The notes under the pieces are model-generated. The model was not told the origin of the DNA. It searched no databases and worked only from the letters and a program-made list of their open reading frames with translations. A stretch of DNA of 64,000 nucleotides, from NCBI GenBank assembly GCA_963989385.1, contig OZ022498.1, positions 2,921,501 to 2,985,500 of the forward strand, written 5' to 3'. This DNA is from Ctena decussata (Eukaryota; Mollusca; Bivalvia; Lucinida; Lucinidae). Positions 8,289 to 16,814 of this stretch are shown one piece after another. Positions within the stretch are counted from its first letter, which is position 1. Each line of letters opens with the position of its first letter. The translations under genes and the position numbers were made by a program.

Positions 8289-10877
8289 CTACTGTGTGGG
8301 ATTCCTATCCCGACCTTGGTCCTCCGAATCTTCTGACTTGCTCCCTTGCTTTTTACTAAGCCATGCTTGATAGACTCTGCAATCTTTCTTCATATGTCCG
8401 AATTTCTTACAGAAAAAGCACTGAATGGAACTTTTCTTCTTACTGTCTGAATTCTGTTCTGTGTCTGAAGAAGATTGACAACTGGATTGAGAGCTTGTCT
8501 GTAGTTTTTCTGCGAAATCTTTTAATGCTGAAGCAATAAGATGTTCAATCCTAGCTTCTGATGGGGATTGCACAGCATTGACTGAAGCTTCATTTTCTTT
8601 CTTTGCCTTCTTCCCATCAACCGCTTGAGAAATATATTGATGGTGTTTTACCAAATTTAATGCCTCTTCCATGGTTTTAGGATGTTCAAAACAAGCGTGT
8701 TTAGCTGCATCCCTGTCAATACAACCCTGGCAAAATCTAGCAATGGCTTCTTGTTTCAGGTGCTCTTCTGGCAAATCTACAAATGCTGGAGTAGCAAGAG
8801 TCATTACACGGTCCGCCCAGTCTTCTAATGATTCATCCTGCTTCTGGGAAGCTTGACGAAATCTTGCCTTCGAGGTTTCTGTCAACTCCTTTACACCAAA
8901 CCTAGCCTCTAACTTCTTCGTTATTTTTCGAAAAGAGTATTTTTCCATATCAGATGTTGTTATTGTGAAAAAATCAAGGGCTTTTCCTTCCAGACTCCAC
9001 ATCAGATAATCTTTGCTCTCTGCCTCTGACCATTTCATTACTTTTCTGTAACTATCAAACTTCTTTTTAAAGGATAGCCAATTTGACTTTCCATCAAAAC
9101 GCAAAGCTTTAGGGTGTTTTCGGGGATCTCCATGCTTTGAAGAATATCTATCCACCGAAGAATCTGTATCTGAGTCGGAATATGATGAGTGATGATGTTT
9201 TCGTGATCTTCTTTTTGTTTTCTGTGACCGTGATCTTCCTTTTGATTTACGTGACCTTGACCTTGAAGGAGATCTTGATTGTGATTCTGAGCTAGACGAT
9301 GTATGACGTTTATGTTTATGTATCTTTGATTTAGCACGCCTTGTCTGAACTCTCCTTTTATGGGAAGATCTAGAATGTGACCTTGATGATGACCTTGACG
9401 TTGACCTTGAACTAGATGACGATCGACGTTTATGTTTGTGCACCATCCTTGATCTATCATAGTTTGTTTTTAATTTAACCCTTCTCTTATGAGATTTGGA
9501 ATGCGAACTTGATGACCTTGAGGCTGACCTTGACAATGATCTGGAAGTTGATCTCGACTTTGATCTGGAATGTTTGTGTATCTGTTTCTGTGACTTATTT
9601 TTCTTAGGGTCATGTTTTCTTGAACTATGTCTCACTGACCTTGACCGTGAAGTTGACCTTGAAGAATCATGCTTCTTTTTCTTCACAACTTTTGTGCCAG
9701 GTTTTCTAAAGTGGCGTTCAACTGACCTTGACCTTGAAGTCGACCTTGAAGAAATATGTTTCTTTTTCTTCAGCAGGTTTGCATCACACTTCTTCGAATG
9801 AGCTGACTTTGACCTTGAAGATGACCCTGAGTGACTTCCTTCCTTTTTCTTTACAACTTTAGAGTCTGATTTTCTTGAATGGTGATGAGCTGACTTTGAC
9901 CTTGAAGATGACCTTGATCTACTTCTGTCCTTTTTCTTCATAATTTTAGAGTCTGTTTTCTTTGAGGAGCTCTTGTCTTTTTTCTTGACACTTCTGGAAT
10001 CTGATTCCTTAGAATGACTCTGATTTGACCTTGACCTTGAAGTGGATCGTGATCCAGAAGCTGACCTTAATGGTCTTTTCTTTGATCTTCTGGACTTTGA
10101 CTTCGACCGTTTTGACTGTGACCTAGACCTAGACACTGACCCTGAGTGTGACCTTGACCTTTTGCTGTGACACCTATGCGTCCTTGTATGTTTAGGGGAG
10201 TGTTTTCTTGAACGTCTCTGACTAGACGGTGACCTTGACCCTGAGGAAGATCTGTTTTCCCTTGGAGATCTGGATCTACAAGACCCATTAGCTCCCTCTG
10301 ATCCTCTTGATGTGGATGTCTTCCTTTCAGCAGGTTTCTTATCCTCTTTCTCACCATGAGATACTGACCTGGAATCAGTTCTACAAGAACGTGATTCTTC
10401 TGGCTCATGGATACTCGAAGCTGCTGCTAACATAGCGGATGCTTCCTGATCTGACAACTGTGATGCCAACTTGGAGGCACTCTCTCGAACTGGTGACATT
10501 GACTCTTTTCTTGGCTCAAATGCTGATGGCAATGTCAGTGGATGCCAAACTTCTGACTCTGGTTCATGTGGTGACCTTGACCTTCTTGCTGTTGTCTGGT
10601 GGGCAAAGCTCACCAAGGGTTCCCATGAATCATTCTTCGGTACTGATGGGAGACAGCTTAGATCAATATCGAATGGATCATCTAGCTTTGGCACTGAGAA
10701 GTCTATCATCTCCAGGACTTCATCTGACAGGTGTCGCCGAAGAGCCAAATTCATAGCCTCCTTCTTGATAACTCCATAAACGTCTCTGAACTGAATAAGA
10801 AGCTGAGCAACTTTTTCACCCACTCCTGGAATCTGTTTCAGTTCCTCTGTAGTTGCCGTGTTGACGTTTATCGACAT
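8289..10877 (-). CDS. HhH / RS-domain / Gag / CCHC zinc-knuckle protein of an LTR element
   Basis: 862 codons; the ATG sits in a strong context (CACCATGTC). Residues 1-60 carry a ComEA-like helix-hairpin-helix (NVNTATTEELKQIPGVGEKV), normally a sequence-independent DNA-binding fold. Residues ~185-570 are a long Arg/Ser domain with Lys/His tracts, like SR splicing factors. Residues ~590-760 are a retrotransposon Gag domain (RFDGKSNWLSFKKKF, WSLEGKALDFF, ARFRQASQKQDESLEDWADR). Residues 820-833 are a CX2CX4HX4C knuckle (CFFCKKFGHMKKDC). Gag and knuckle imply particle assembly and RNA binding. The HhH plus RS extension is not usual for Gag. There is no downstream pol frame and no frameshift into one. 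A domesticated Gag is unlikely because intact LTRs flank it. Confidence 0.9.
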   Translation of the reverse strand: MSINVNTATTEELKQIPGVGEKVAQLLIQFRDVYGVIKKEAMNLALRRHLSDEVLEMIDFSVPKLDDPFDIDLSCLPSVPKNDSWEPLVSFAHQTTARRSRSPHEPESEVWHPLTLPSAFEPRKESMSPVRESASKLASQLSDQEASAMLAAASSIHEPEESRSCRTDSRSVSHGEKEDKKPAERKTSTSRGSEGANGSCRSRSPRENRSSSGSRSPSSQRRSRKHSPKHTRTHRCHSKRSRSHSGSVSRSRSQSKRSKSKSRRSKKRPLRSASGSRSTSRSRSNQSHSKESDSRSVKKKDKSSSKKTDSKIMKKKDRSRSRSSSRSKSAHHHSRKSDSKVVKKKEGSHSGSSSRSKSAHSKKCDANLLKKKKHISSRSTSRSRSVERHFRKPGTKVVKKKKHDSSRSTSRSRSVRHSSRKHDPKKNKSQKQIHKHSRSKSRSTSRSLSRSASRSSSSHSKSHKRRVKLKTNYDRSRMVHKHKRRSSSSSRSTSRSSSRSHSRSSHKRRVQTRRAKSKIHKHKRHTSSSSESQSRSPSRSRSRKSKGRSRSQKTKRRSRKHHHSSYSDSDTDSSVDRYSSKHGDPRKHPKALRFDGKSNWLSFKKKFDSYRKVMKWSEAESKDYLMWSLEGKALDFFTITTSDMEKYSFRKITKKLEARFGVKELTETSKARFRQASQKQDESLEDWADRVMTLATPAFVDLPEEHLKQEAIARFCQGCIDRDAAKHACFEHPKTMEEALNLVKHHQYISQAVDGKKAKKENEASVNAVQSPSEARIEHLIASALKDFAEKLQTSSQSSCQSSSDTEQNSDSKKKSSIQCFFCKKFGHMKKDCRVYQAWLSKKQGSKSEDSEDQGRDRNPTQ

Positions 10878-10959
10878 GGTGACAGACGTACAGGGATAAT
10901 ACTGACTTTATTGCTATTAGGATTGTGGTGGGGTAATGGCAAATAAATCACCTATATGT

Positions 10960-11110
10960 CTTATTTGAACAATCCAGTGTGTCTACAAGACTCCACGAGC
11001 AATAACCTTTTAGTCAAATAAATCACTCATGTGTCTACAAGACTCCACAAGAAATCTTATTTGACTATTATTGTGTGTCTATAAGACTCCACAAGAAGTA
11101 AAATTCCCTG
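10960..11110 (-). repeat. Leader tandem repeat, TGTCTACAAGACTCCAC unit
   Basis: Three copies of a ~55-65-bp unit with GTGTCTACAAGACTCCAC (third copy TCTATAAG), spaced by AAATCACTCATG/TTATTTGACT segments, between the primer-binding site and gag. It shares the CTACAAG heptamer with the arrays on the other side of gag. Confidence 0.65.
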
Positions 11111-11372
11111 TAATGTTCCCCAGGAAACTGACCCTCTATGTTAACCTTATGCCTGCTTTCTAATTTCGACCAAAACTGGATAAATTTAGAATTTATAGGT
11201 CGAAACTTTCAAGGGCTCTGTGTGTATAGCGTAGAAGCTTGCAATGTTGTTAATTTGTTATTCTAGAACTGGCGACCTATTCCCTCCTTTGTCAAAGTTT
11301 GTGTTCGAAAAAACACAGGACGAATGTCAATGGGGGAAAAGGCGAAAAATAACAAATACAAATGCTTCTGCC

Positions 11373-11390
11373 AAGTTTACCTCGTCGCCA
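11373..11390 (-). other. Primer-binding-site candidate
   Basis: Two bases inside the 5' LTR the minus strand reads TGGCGACGAGGTAAACTT. A TGG start this close to the LTR is the hallmark of a site complementary to a tRNA 3' CCA end. The tRNA species cannot be named from the sequence alone. Confidence 0.65.
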
Positions 11391-11392
11391 TT

Positions 11393-11641
11393 ATTGTGTT
11401 TTTACCCCTTTATAAACTATACAATTCCCTTGTAGCTTAGAAGCAAGGCAAGAGGGATGGAAATTGAGACCGCTGTCTGTCACCGCTTTGGATTCGTGCA
11501 AAACGCTCAGCTGTAATTCACCTAACTGCGCATGTCTGGCGGAAGTAGATAAATATCGCCCCTTGATTTGCTTCTAGTGCTACTAATCCCCGGTACTTAC
11601 ATCTGGACCCGGGAATCGGGCCAAGACGATGCGTCACTACA
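11393..11641 (-). repeat. 5' LTR of the gag-only element
   Basis: 249 bp, apparently identical to 6618-6866. As the upstream LTR in element sense it should carry the promoter; GATATTTATC and TTTATAAAGGGG are the only TATA-like words seen. Followed on the right by CTTTT (11642-11646), the second copy of the target duplication. Confidence 0.9.
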
Positions 11642-11682
11642 CTTTTTAGGCTAATGTTGTATAGTTATTCTCTGTGCTTTTT

Positions 11683-11915
11683 GAGCCGCGACACGACAAA
11701 ACCAACAAAGTGGCATGTACGCCAAGCAAGACTCAGATCAGCCAGGGCATCCGGCTAGTCTGATCAGAGTCTTCGCTCTGCGCTTAAAGGGTAGAGGACT
11801 AAGGGACTAGCTCCATGGGGACAGTGCAGACTCCGATCAGAGTTGCGGATGCCCGGGCTGATCTGAGTCTGCGCTGGGCGCACATGCCACATTTGGTTTT
11901 GTCATGTTGCGGCTC
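11683..11915. mobile_element. MITE M1, full copy
   Basis: Both termini are present (GAGCCGCGACACGACAAAAC and GTTGCGGCTC) with all inner blocks. It carries the AAAGTGGCATGT variant of the second block instead of AATGTGGTTGTG. It lies 36 bp outside the LTR element. No clear flanking duplication. Confidence 0.85.
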
Positions 11916-12002
11916 AATTAATCACTTCCTTATGAAACGTTCAGCATGTTATGCCCCTTTGCAGGGTTATGGTTCTTGTTTGTAAATATTTCGACTTTGT
12001 AA

Positions 12003-13058
12003 CTGTCAGAGAGTGGTTTTTCCCCCTTTCCCCCCCCCCCCCCCGGAAAAATGGCTATAGGAAGGACGGCTATATAGTGAATTGTCCGGACCTCATAGAG
12101 CCACTTTTCCCCCATAGTCCCTTTTCCCCCACCGGGAAATTGGCTATTAGTGAATTTGGTATGGCTATTGGTATTTTGCGGAACGGAACGAAACGGAACG
12201 GAATGGAACAGAGACATTTTACGGAATTAATCGCATAAGAAATATATCAGTACTTCAAGGGAGCTAATTAACGTGATTAATTAAAAAAAAATAATATGCA
12301 AATTTAGAAACCATATTTTTATAATAATCGATAATTACTAATTTAAGGAACGAATGAGCTGCGATTTCTTCCCATCGCAGACACATACGCATGCAAGCTT
12401 ACAGGAAGATGTACGAACGGGTGCTTTGTCTAGTCATGTTTGAGTTAGTAGGGAGTTCATGATTACATTAAAAATCATAATCGGATGTGTTTCCCAATGG
12501 GAGTCGAGCCCGCGACTCCTGCATGAAAGACAAACAATAGTACAGGCACTCCGCTGCGCGCACACACAGATGAACGCTTGCATCAACACAAAATTATACA
12601 AATTTATGCACAAAACCACGTACACTCGTATCCGTTTTTGGCTAACATGGAAAAGCAAAATGCCTACCCGTTTTCCCCAAAATGATAATAAGACAGACTG
12701 GTGGACACATGCATGCGGTTCTAGCATCTATTATCCATCGATATTTTACGGACAGATACCCTTTCTGTTTCAGTTATGAACCTGACTATTATAGTTGGAG
12801 AAGGAGCAAATTCCACTATGTAGCGTGTTTTCCTGCAATCATGTTACCAGGGGGAAAATCCACTATAGAGGGAAAAAAGGCTATGCAAAAACACGTATAG
12901 TAGATTTTCCCCGGGGAAAATTGGCTATAGAGTCATATTTCCGGGGGGAAATTCTACTATATAGCCATTTTTCCGGTGGGAAATTCTACTATGGTAAAAT
13001 CATAGTCATTTTTCCGGGGGGAAAATCTACTAGTGGGGAAAAGCTACTCTCTGACAGT
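12003..13058. mobile_element. Inverted-repeat element with G/C-run hairpins, about 1.06 kb
   Basis: The left side starts CTGTCAGAGAGTGGTTTTTC and the right side ends GAAAAGCTACTCTCTGACAG. Inside each end, runs of C or G (up to 15 C at 12032) alternate with short words such as GGAAAAATGGCTATAG and GGGAAATTCTACTAT. The middle (12235-12795) is mostly unique and includes the tRNA-like fragment below. No transposase frame is seen. Confidence 0.55.
12478..12575 (-). repeat. tRNA-like SINE head fragment
   Basis: On the minus strand GGCTCGACTCCCATTGGG resembles a tRNA B box with T arm, preceded by GTGCCTGTACTATTG and ATGCAGGAGTCGCG. It is not a complete tRNA, since no acceptor stem pairs. A chance resemblance is possible. 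Confidence 0.35.
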
Positions 13059-13941
13059 AACAATGATTCTATGGTTTTACGAGTTTGGACTTATAATTTT
13101 GGTACTTGTGAAACGTCCTGCAGTTTCTGTTACTTTGGATCTTTATTTATTTTATTATCTTGTATCCTGCATTCTTAGAGAAATGCACGTTTAGCTGTAT
13201 TAATTAGTCTCCCGTGTATCCCTCTAAAGCTTAAATAGTTAACAATGTTCATCACAAACGAAGTAACTACCCAGCAGGCAGAAAACGTTGAGTCAACATT
13301 GATTCAACCTTGTGTGCCCAGTGTGTCAGTATACAGAACACCGTTATATTTATGTTGCTCAGCGTTTTAGGCGAGATGTTCTGTAGCCTATATATTCTTG
13401 GTTACTTCATTTGTATTTTTCTAACCCTTATACTCAAGAAAAATGTTTTATCTGCAGATCATAGTTATTAGTTCATAACCTTTTCCATATGAAAATATCA
13501 AAATTTCTTGTATAATCATTATTGTTTAGGACAAAAGACGTAACCAAAGTGCAAAAAATCAGAATGTAATGTGATGAAGTAGAAGGTCAAATATCACACG
13601 TCATTATTTTCTTCTTTTCATGTGAAATAATTTTTCATATGGAATGTTATCCTTCTGTATTAGAAAGTTCACGAAACAAGGTCAATTATGCGCTTCATAT
13701 TTTTTAAGCTTTGATAAAAATTTAGCTCAGTCGCCCAAATTAATTGGAAAGAAAAACATATTAAGGATATAGGCACACGAAAAGGTACCCTTGAAAATGT
13801 GCGAAAATGGAACATTCAGATCAACCAACGCGACAAATGCGCCAGCTGATTAGGATCTTCCCTTTTTCAAGAGCATTTTATAAACTTTGTGAATCCTATA
13901 AAATGAACAGTGCTGAATCTTACATGTACAAATGTAGCAGT

Positions 13942-14122
13942 TAGGAGTCTCGGTAGCTCAGTAAGTTACACGCTGGCCTACTGATTTAGCGGTCCCGGGT
14001 CTGAGCCCCGCTGGATGCGGAAATCTTTCCTACCGTAAACGAGGTTTTCAGTATCAGCCTACTATCGCCCTGATATGACAAAAATACTGTTGAAAAGGAC
14101 GTTAAATCGCAAGTCATTCTTC
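13942..14122 (+). repeat. SINE family S1, tRNA-headed copy
   Basis: The head GTCTCGGTAGCTCAGTAAG holds an A-box-like word; GGTCCCGGGTCTGAGCCC is B-box-like. The body ends CTGTTGAAAAGGACGTTAAA, then TCGCAAGTCATTCTTCC. The same body is found in reverse at 20720, 30163 and 32195, where the tail is a CATC repeat. Pol III promoter boxes make these short retroposons. Confidence 0.75.
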
Positions 14123-15420
14123 CATTATCAGTTTGTATTGATACCCAGGAGGAATAAAGTATTTCCTGTTTCTAAGTGACCTCCTACTATATAATTTCGA
14201 TGATAGTAGGGCGGGCAAAGGCCTACTGTCCTTGCAGCAGGTGAGGATGAGAGTTTTTTTTTTGTTCTCTTTACTTTCTCCCTCCCTTCTGAAGACTGAG
14301 ATATTGTCTCAAAAAAGAGCCGTCCAACCCAAAACAACAATTAGCCAACTACACTATTAAATGTGCTTAAATATTGGGACGCATAGAAAACATAAATTTT
14401 CCATTTGGTACAAATTGAAAATAAATGGATTTAGGTGTTTACTTGTGTACATTAGAATAATATGTCTTTCATGTAAGCGTCCTTTTTTCTGAGCTGCGGC
14501 TCAGTTATGAATTTCATATCAATTTCATGTGCTGGGTGTGTGAACTTTAATTCCATTAAGTTTAAGCTGTTATAGCAACAATTAAAGTTCAGCCCGGTGA
14601 GGTCCGATCAATCCTCTTTCATTTGCCTTGGAGCCCGTGGAAGGGTGTCCTAAATATTCATGACACCGTCCTCATGATTCACGAAGGCTTAGTTCAAACT
14701 AACCAAAGCTGCCGTATGTATTATGAATATATTTTTTTCATGTTTTATGAACCAAAGAATGGTGCCTTTAGATATTTAGCTTCCACTATTTCAAGTAAAC
14801 TTTCAGGTTTAATCATCATTAAAGTCAATGCTCATTCAATGTTGAGTCAACGTTGTGTGGCCTGTGAAATGTTTTCTTCCTAGACCAAGATAGCCTAGCG
14901 ATTACAGCTTCGAAACGACATTGATTCAATGCAATTTCATTGAATAAACGTTGATTCAATGCCGTTCCAAAGTGTGTAAAGCTGATTCGATATCACGACA
15001 TTAAATCATCGTCGAAAGAACAAAAGTGTTACTTCAACGGTGCTTGCTTGCTAAATAGTTTATTCCCCCATTAATACTGAAAAAAAAGAAGACACGTTAC
15101 ATTAACATTCAAATATTTTTTTTCAGGAACACTTAATTCAATGTTTTGTCCAAGGCTAACAACTTGAACAAAGAAATCACTGTTATGATTTCATTCATTA
15201 CCACTCCGTACTTTATTCACGCAAGTTCATTTGATGTTGCAGGCGTAGAAAATCAAAAGTTAGTTTTTTCAATGTATGTAACGTTTCTTTTTTTGTTCCG
15301 TATATATTCGTTTCTCTTTCCCTATTTGGTTAGAGGAGAAAATAAGTAATGTACCCGGCACACTCATTCGTTTATAAGACAGGACTTTATTCATTTAAAA
15401 TAACCGCAAATATGTAAAGC
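14123..15420. other. No gene recognised
   Basis: AT-rich noncoding DNA with GTTGATTCAATG-type palindromic words between 14828 and 14965. The frames at 14128-14340, 14623-14883 and 15146-15349 show no domain, and I regard them as chance. Confidence 0.4.
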
Positions 15421-15454
15421 AGGCTAATGTAATTCAGCTATAAAATGGGTTTTT

Positions 15455-15640
15455 CTCTTCTAAAACAATTCCAAAAGATCTAGATCCGTCTTACAAGACG
15501 GATCTAGATCTTTGAGATTATTTTAGAAGGGAAACCCCCGTCTTATAACCGAAGAAATGCGGTAACACATTCGTCTTATAAGACAGATCTAGATCTTTGA
15601 GATTGTTTTGGAAGGGGAAACCCCCGTATTATAACCGAGG
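15455..15640. repeat. Two adjacent copies of the GATCCGTCTTATAAGACGGATC hairpin family
   Basis: The first is a hairpin with arms TAGATCCGTCTTA and TAAGACGGATCTA, flanked by CAAAAGATC and GATCTTTGAG. The second is a half copy with TCTTATAAGACAGATCTAG and TTGTTTTGGAAGGGGAAACC. Both end CGTCTTATAACCGA-like. Other members are at 19258 and 28320. Confidence 0.7.
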
Positions 15641-15660
15641 AAATACGGTATCTAATATTC

Positions 15661-15820
15661 ATTTTGTTTTGATTCAGACAAGCTCCACACTCGTTTGATA
15701 ATTTCTGCGATTCATTTTGTTATGTTTCAGACAAGCTCCACACTCGTTTGATAATTTCTGCGATTCATTTTGTTATGTTTCAGACAAGCGCCACACTCGT
15801 TTGACAATTTCTGCGAGGTT
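15661..15820. repeat. 53-bp tandem triplication
   Basis: CAGACAAGCTCCACACTCG, followed by TTTGATAATTTCTGCGA and TTCATTTTGTTATGTTT, occurs at 15675, 15728 and 15781. The copies are nearly identical, so the duplication is recent. The unit has an acceptor-like TTTCAG but no open frame. Confidence 0.8.
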
Positions 15821-15905
15821 CCAAGTACGTGTCAGCAAGTGATCCAGATTACCTTTCCTTGCGGCTTTTCCACCTGTGTACATTACGTGTAAGCTTTTCT
15901 TTATT

Positions 15906-16120
15906 AGGGTCGAGTCGGGTAACTTCAGACATCGGGTAAATTCGGACATACCATTGCAAACAGTGAAAATCCAGATGGGACGGCTCATAAGGAGCCGTCT
16001 TATCAGGATTTTCACTGTTTGCCCAAGTATTTATGTTTAAATTTCAAACAACTGACATACAAGGAAACAATATCACTGTCAGAATTTATCTGATGTCCGA
16101 ATTTACCTGACTTGACCCTA
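15906..16120. mobile_element. MITE family M3 copy
   Basis: The ends are AGGGTCGAGTCGGGTAAC and the complementary TGACTTGACCCT. The centre is a strong hairpin AGACGGCTCATAAGGAGCCGTCT-like, flanked by AACAGTGAAAATCC / GGATTTTCACTGTT. Other copies are at 50179, 51457 and 55275. There is no coding capacity. Confidence 0.8.
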
Positions 16121-16379
16121 TCTTCCTGCAAACGTTTCTGACTAGAATAAAAGGCAGAATATTTTAAAGCATCAGCCTGTCATTGTATCTTTCTCAAAGT
16201 ACATATTGTTTTTGATGTTCTTATTCTCATAACGGTGATAGTCATGACATTGAATCAACGTTGAGTCAAGTTTATGTGTCCATTGGGTAAGTGCTCATGA
16301 TATCGCACTGATACATGCATCGTTAGTGCAAAATTCCTGTCGATACGTCATACCATTTTTATAAACTCTGTAACCAAAT

Positions 16380-16763
16380 GATTGATTGATTGATTTGATG
16401 CTTAATGTCCACGGTAAATAGCTAAGGTCATGTCGGGACGGTCAGTTAACCTAACCACACTATTCCTGGGCAGGCTTAGGCCACCTAAGCGGTTAACCAG
16501 TACTAAGGCCCGATTTCACGTCAAACTTAGTACATGGATTAGCATTCGGAACACCAAAATTTTACATTGCGCCTTACGGTAAAATAGACCACGGATTAGT
16601 TAATACGAGTTATAACTGTGACGTGAAATCGGGCCTAAGTGCACATACTTTCGCCAGTAACTGACAACTGCCCTTCTTGAATCAGCGGAAGGAGAAACGA
16701 AAGTATGTGACCAGACCGGGTTATGATTCAGGTGCCCCACCGATTGCGCTACGCGGCCCGGCT
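16380..16763 (-). repeat. SINE family S2 copy, interrupted by MITE M4
   Basis: In minus sense the tRNA-like head is GGGCCGCGTAGCGCAATCGG, with ACCCGGTCTGG after it. The body is CACATACTTTCGTTTCTCC, AAGAAGGGCAGTTGTCAG and GCCTGCCCAGGAATAGTG. The 3' tail is an AATC repeat. The uninterrupted relative is at 36389-36643. The 129-bp M4 element splits the body at 16507-16635. Confidence 0.8.
16507..16635. mobile_element. MITE family M4 (PIF/Harbinger-like), inserted in a SINE
   Basis: 129 bp with TIRs GGCCCGATTTCACGTC and GACGTGAAATCGGGCC... read inward from each end. It is flanked by TAA on both sides (16504-16506 and 16636-16638). Removing the element and one TAA restores the SINE word GTACTAAGTGC. 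A 3-bp TWA duplication is characteristic of PIF/Harbinger transposition. The second copy, also 129 bp, is at 41591. Confidence 0.8.
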
Positions 16764-16814
16764 GTAACCAAATGAATATGTAAGTAACAGTTATAGTTAA
16801 AGTACCAATAACGA

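Larger units (their letters stand above)
6618..11641 (-). mobile_element. Complete gag-only LTR retrotransposon, 5.0 kb
   Basis: In element sense (minus strand) the order is 5' LTR (11641-11393), primer-binding-site candidate, 0.5-kb leader with short tandem repeats, one 862-codon Gag-like frame, 1.4 kb of noncoding tandem arrays, polypurine tract and 3' LTR (6866-6618). The two LTRs look identical over 249 bp, so insertion is recent. No protease, reverse transcriptase, RNase H or integrase can be found, so it must use enzymes supplied in trans. This is the structure described for non-autonomous terminal-repeat elements that keep a gag gene. Confidence 0.9.
13269..16288. mobile_element. 3-kb segment bounded by inverted ~40-bp termini with CAACGTTGATTCAA motifs
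   Basis: The left edge reads ACCCAGCAGGCAGAAAACG, then TTGAGTCAACATTGATTCAA. The reverse complement of the right edge reads ACCCAATGGACACATAAAC, then TTGACTCAACGTTGATTCAA. The two ends align well. Further GTTGATTCAATG words lie inside at 14828-14965. No transposase frame is found, and later insertions occupy much of the interior. Alternatively, two separate short elements share these motifs. Confidence 0.45.

Noticed and set aside
9038..9460. 140-codon minus-strand frame overlapping gag
   Set aside because: Shadow frame of the Arg/Ser-coding repeats, inside the 862-codon frame.
8289..10877. Host SR-rich splicing factor gene or domesticated gag
   Set aside because: Apparently identical LTRs, a target duplication, primer-site candidate and polypurine tract show that it is part of an intact recent retroelement.
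15661..15820. Three tandem copies as duplicated small exons (each has an acceptor-like TTTCAG)
   Set aside because: No open frame in the unit and no donor site; read as a simple recent tandem duplication.
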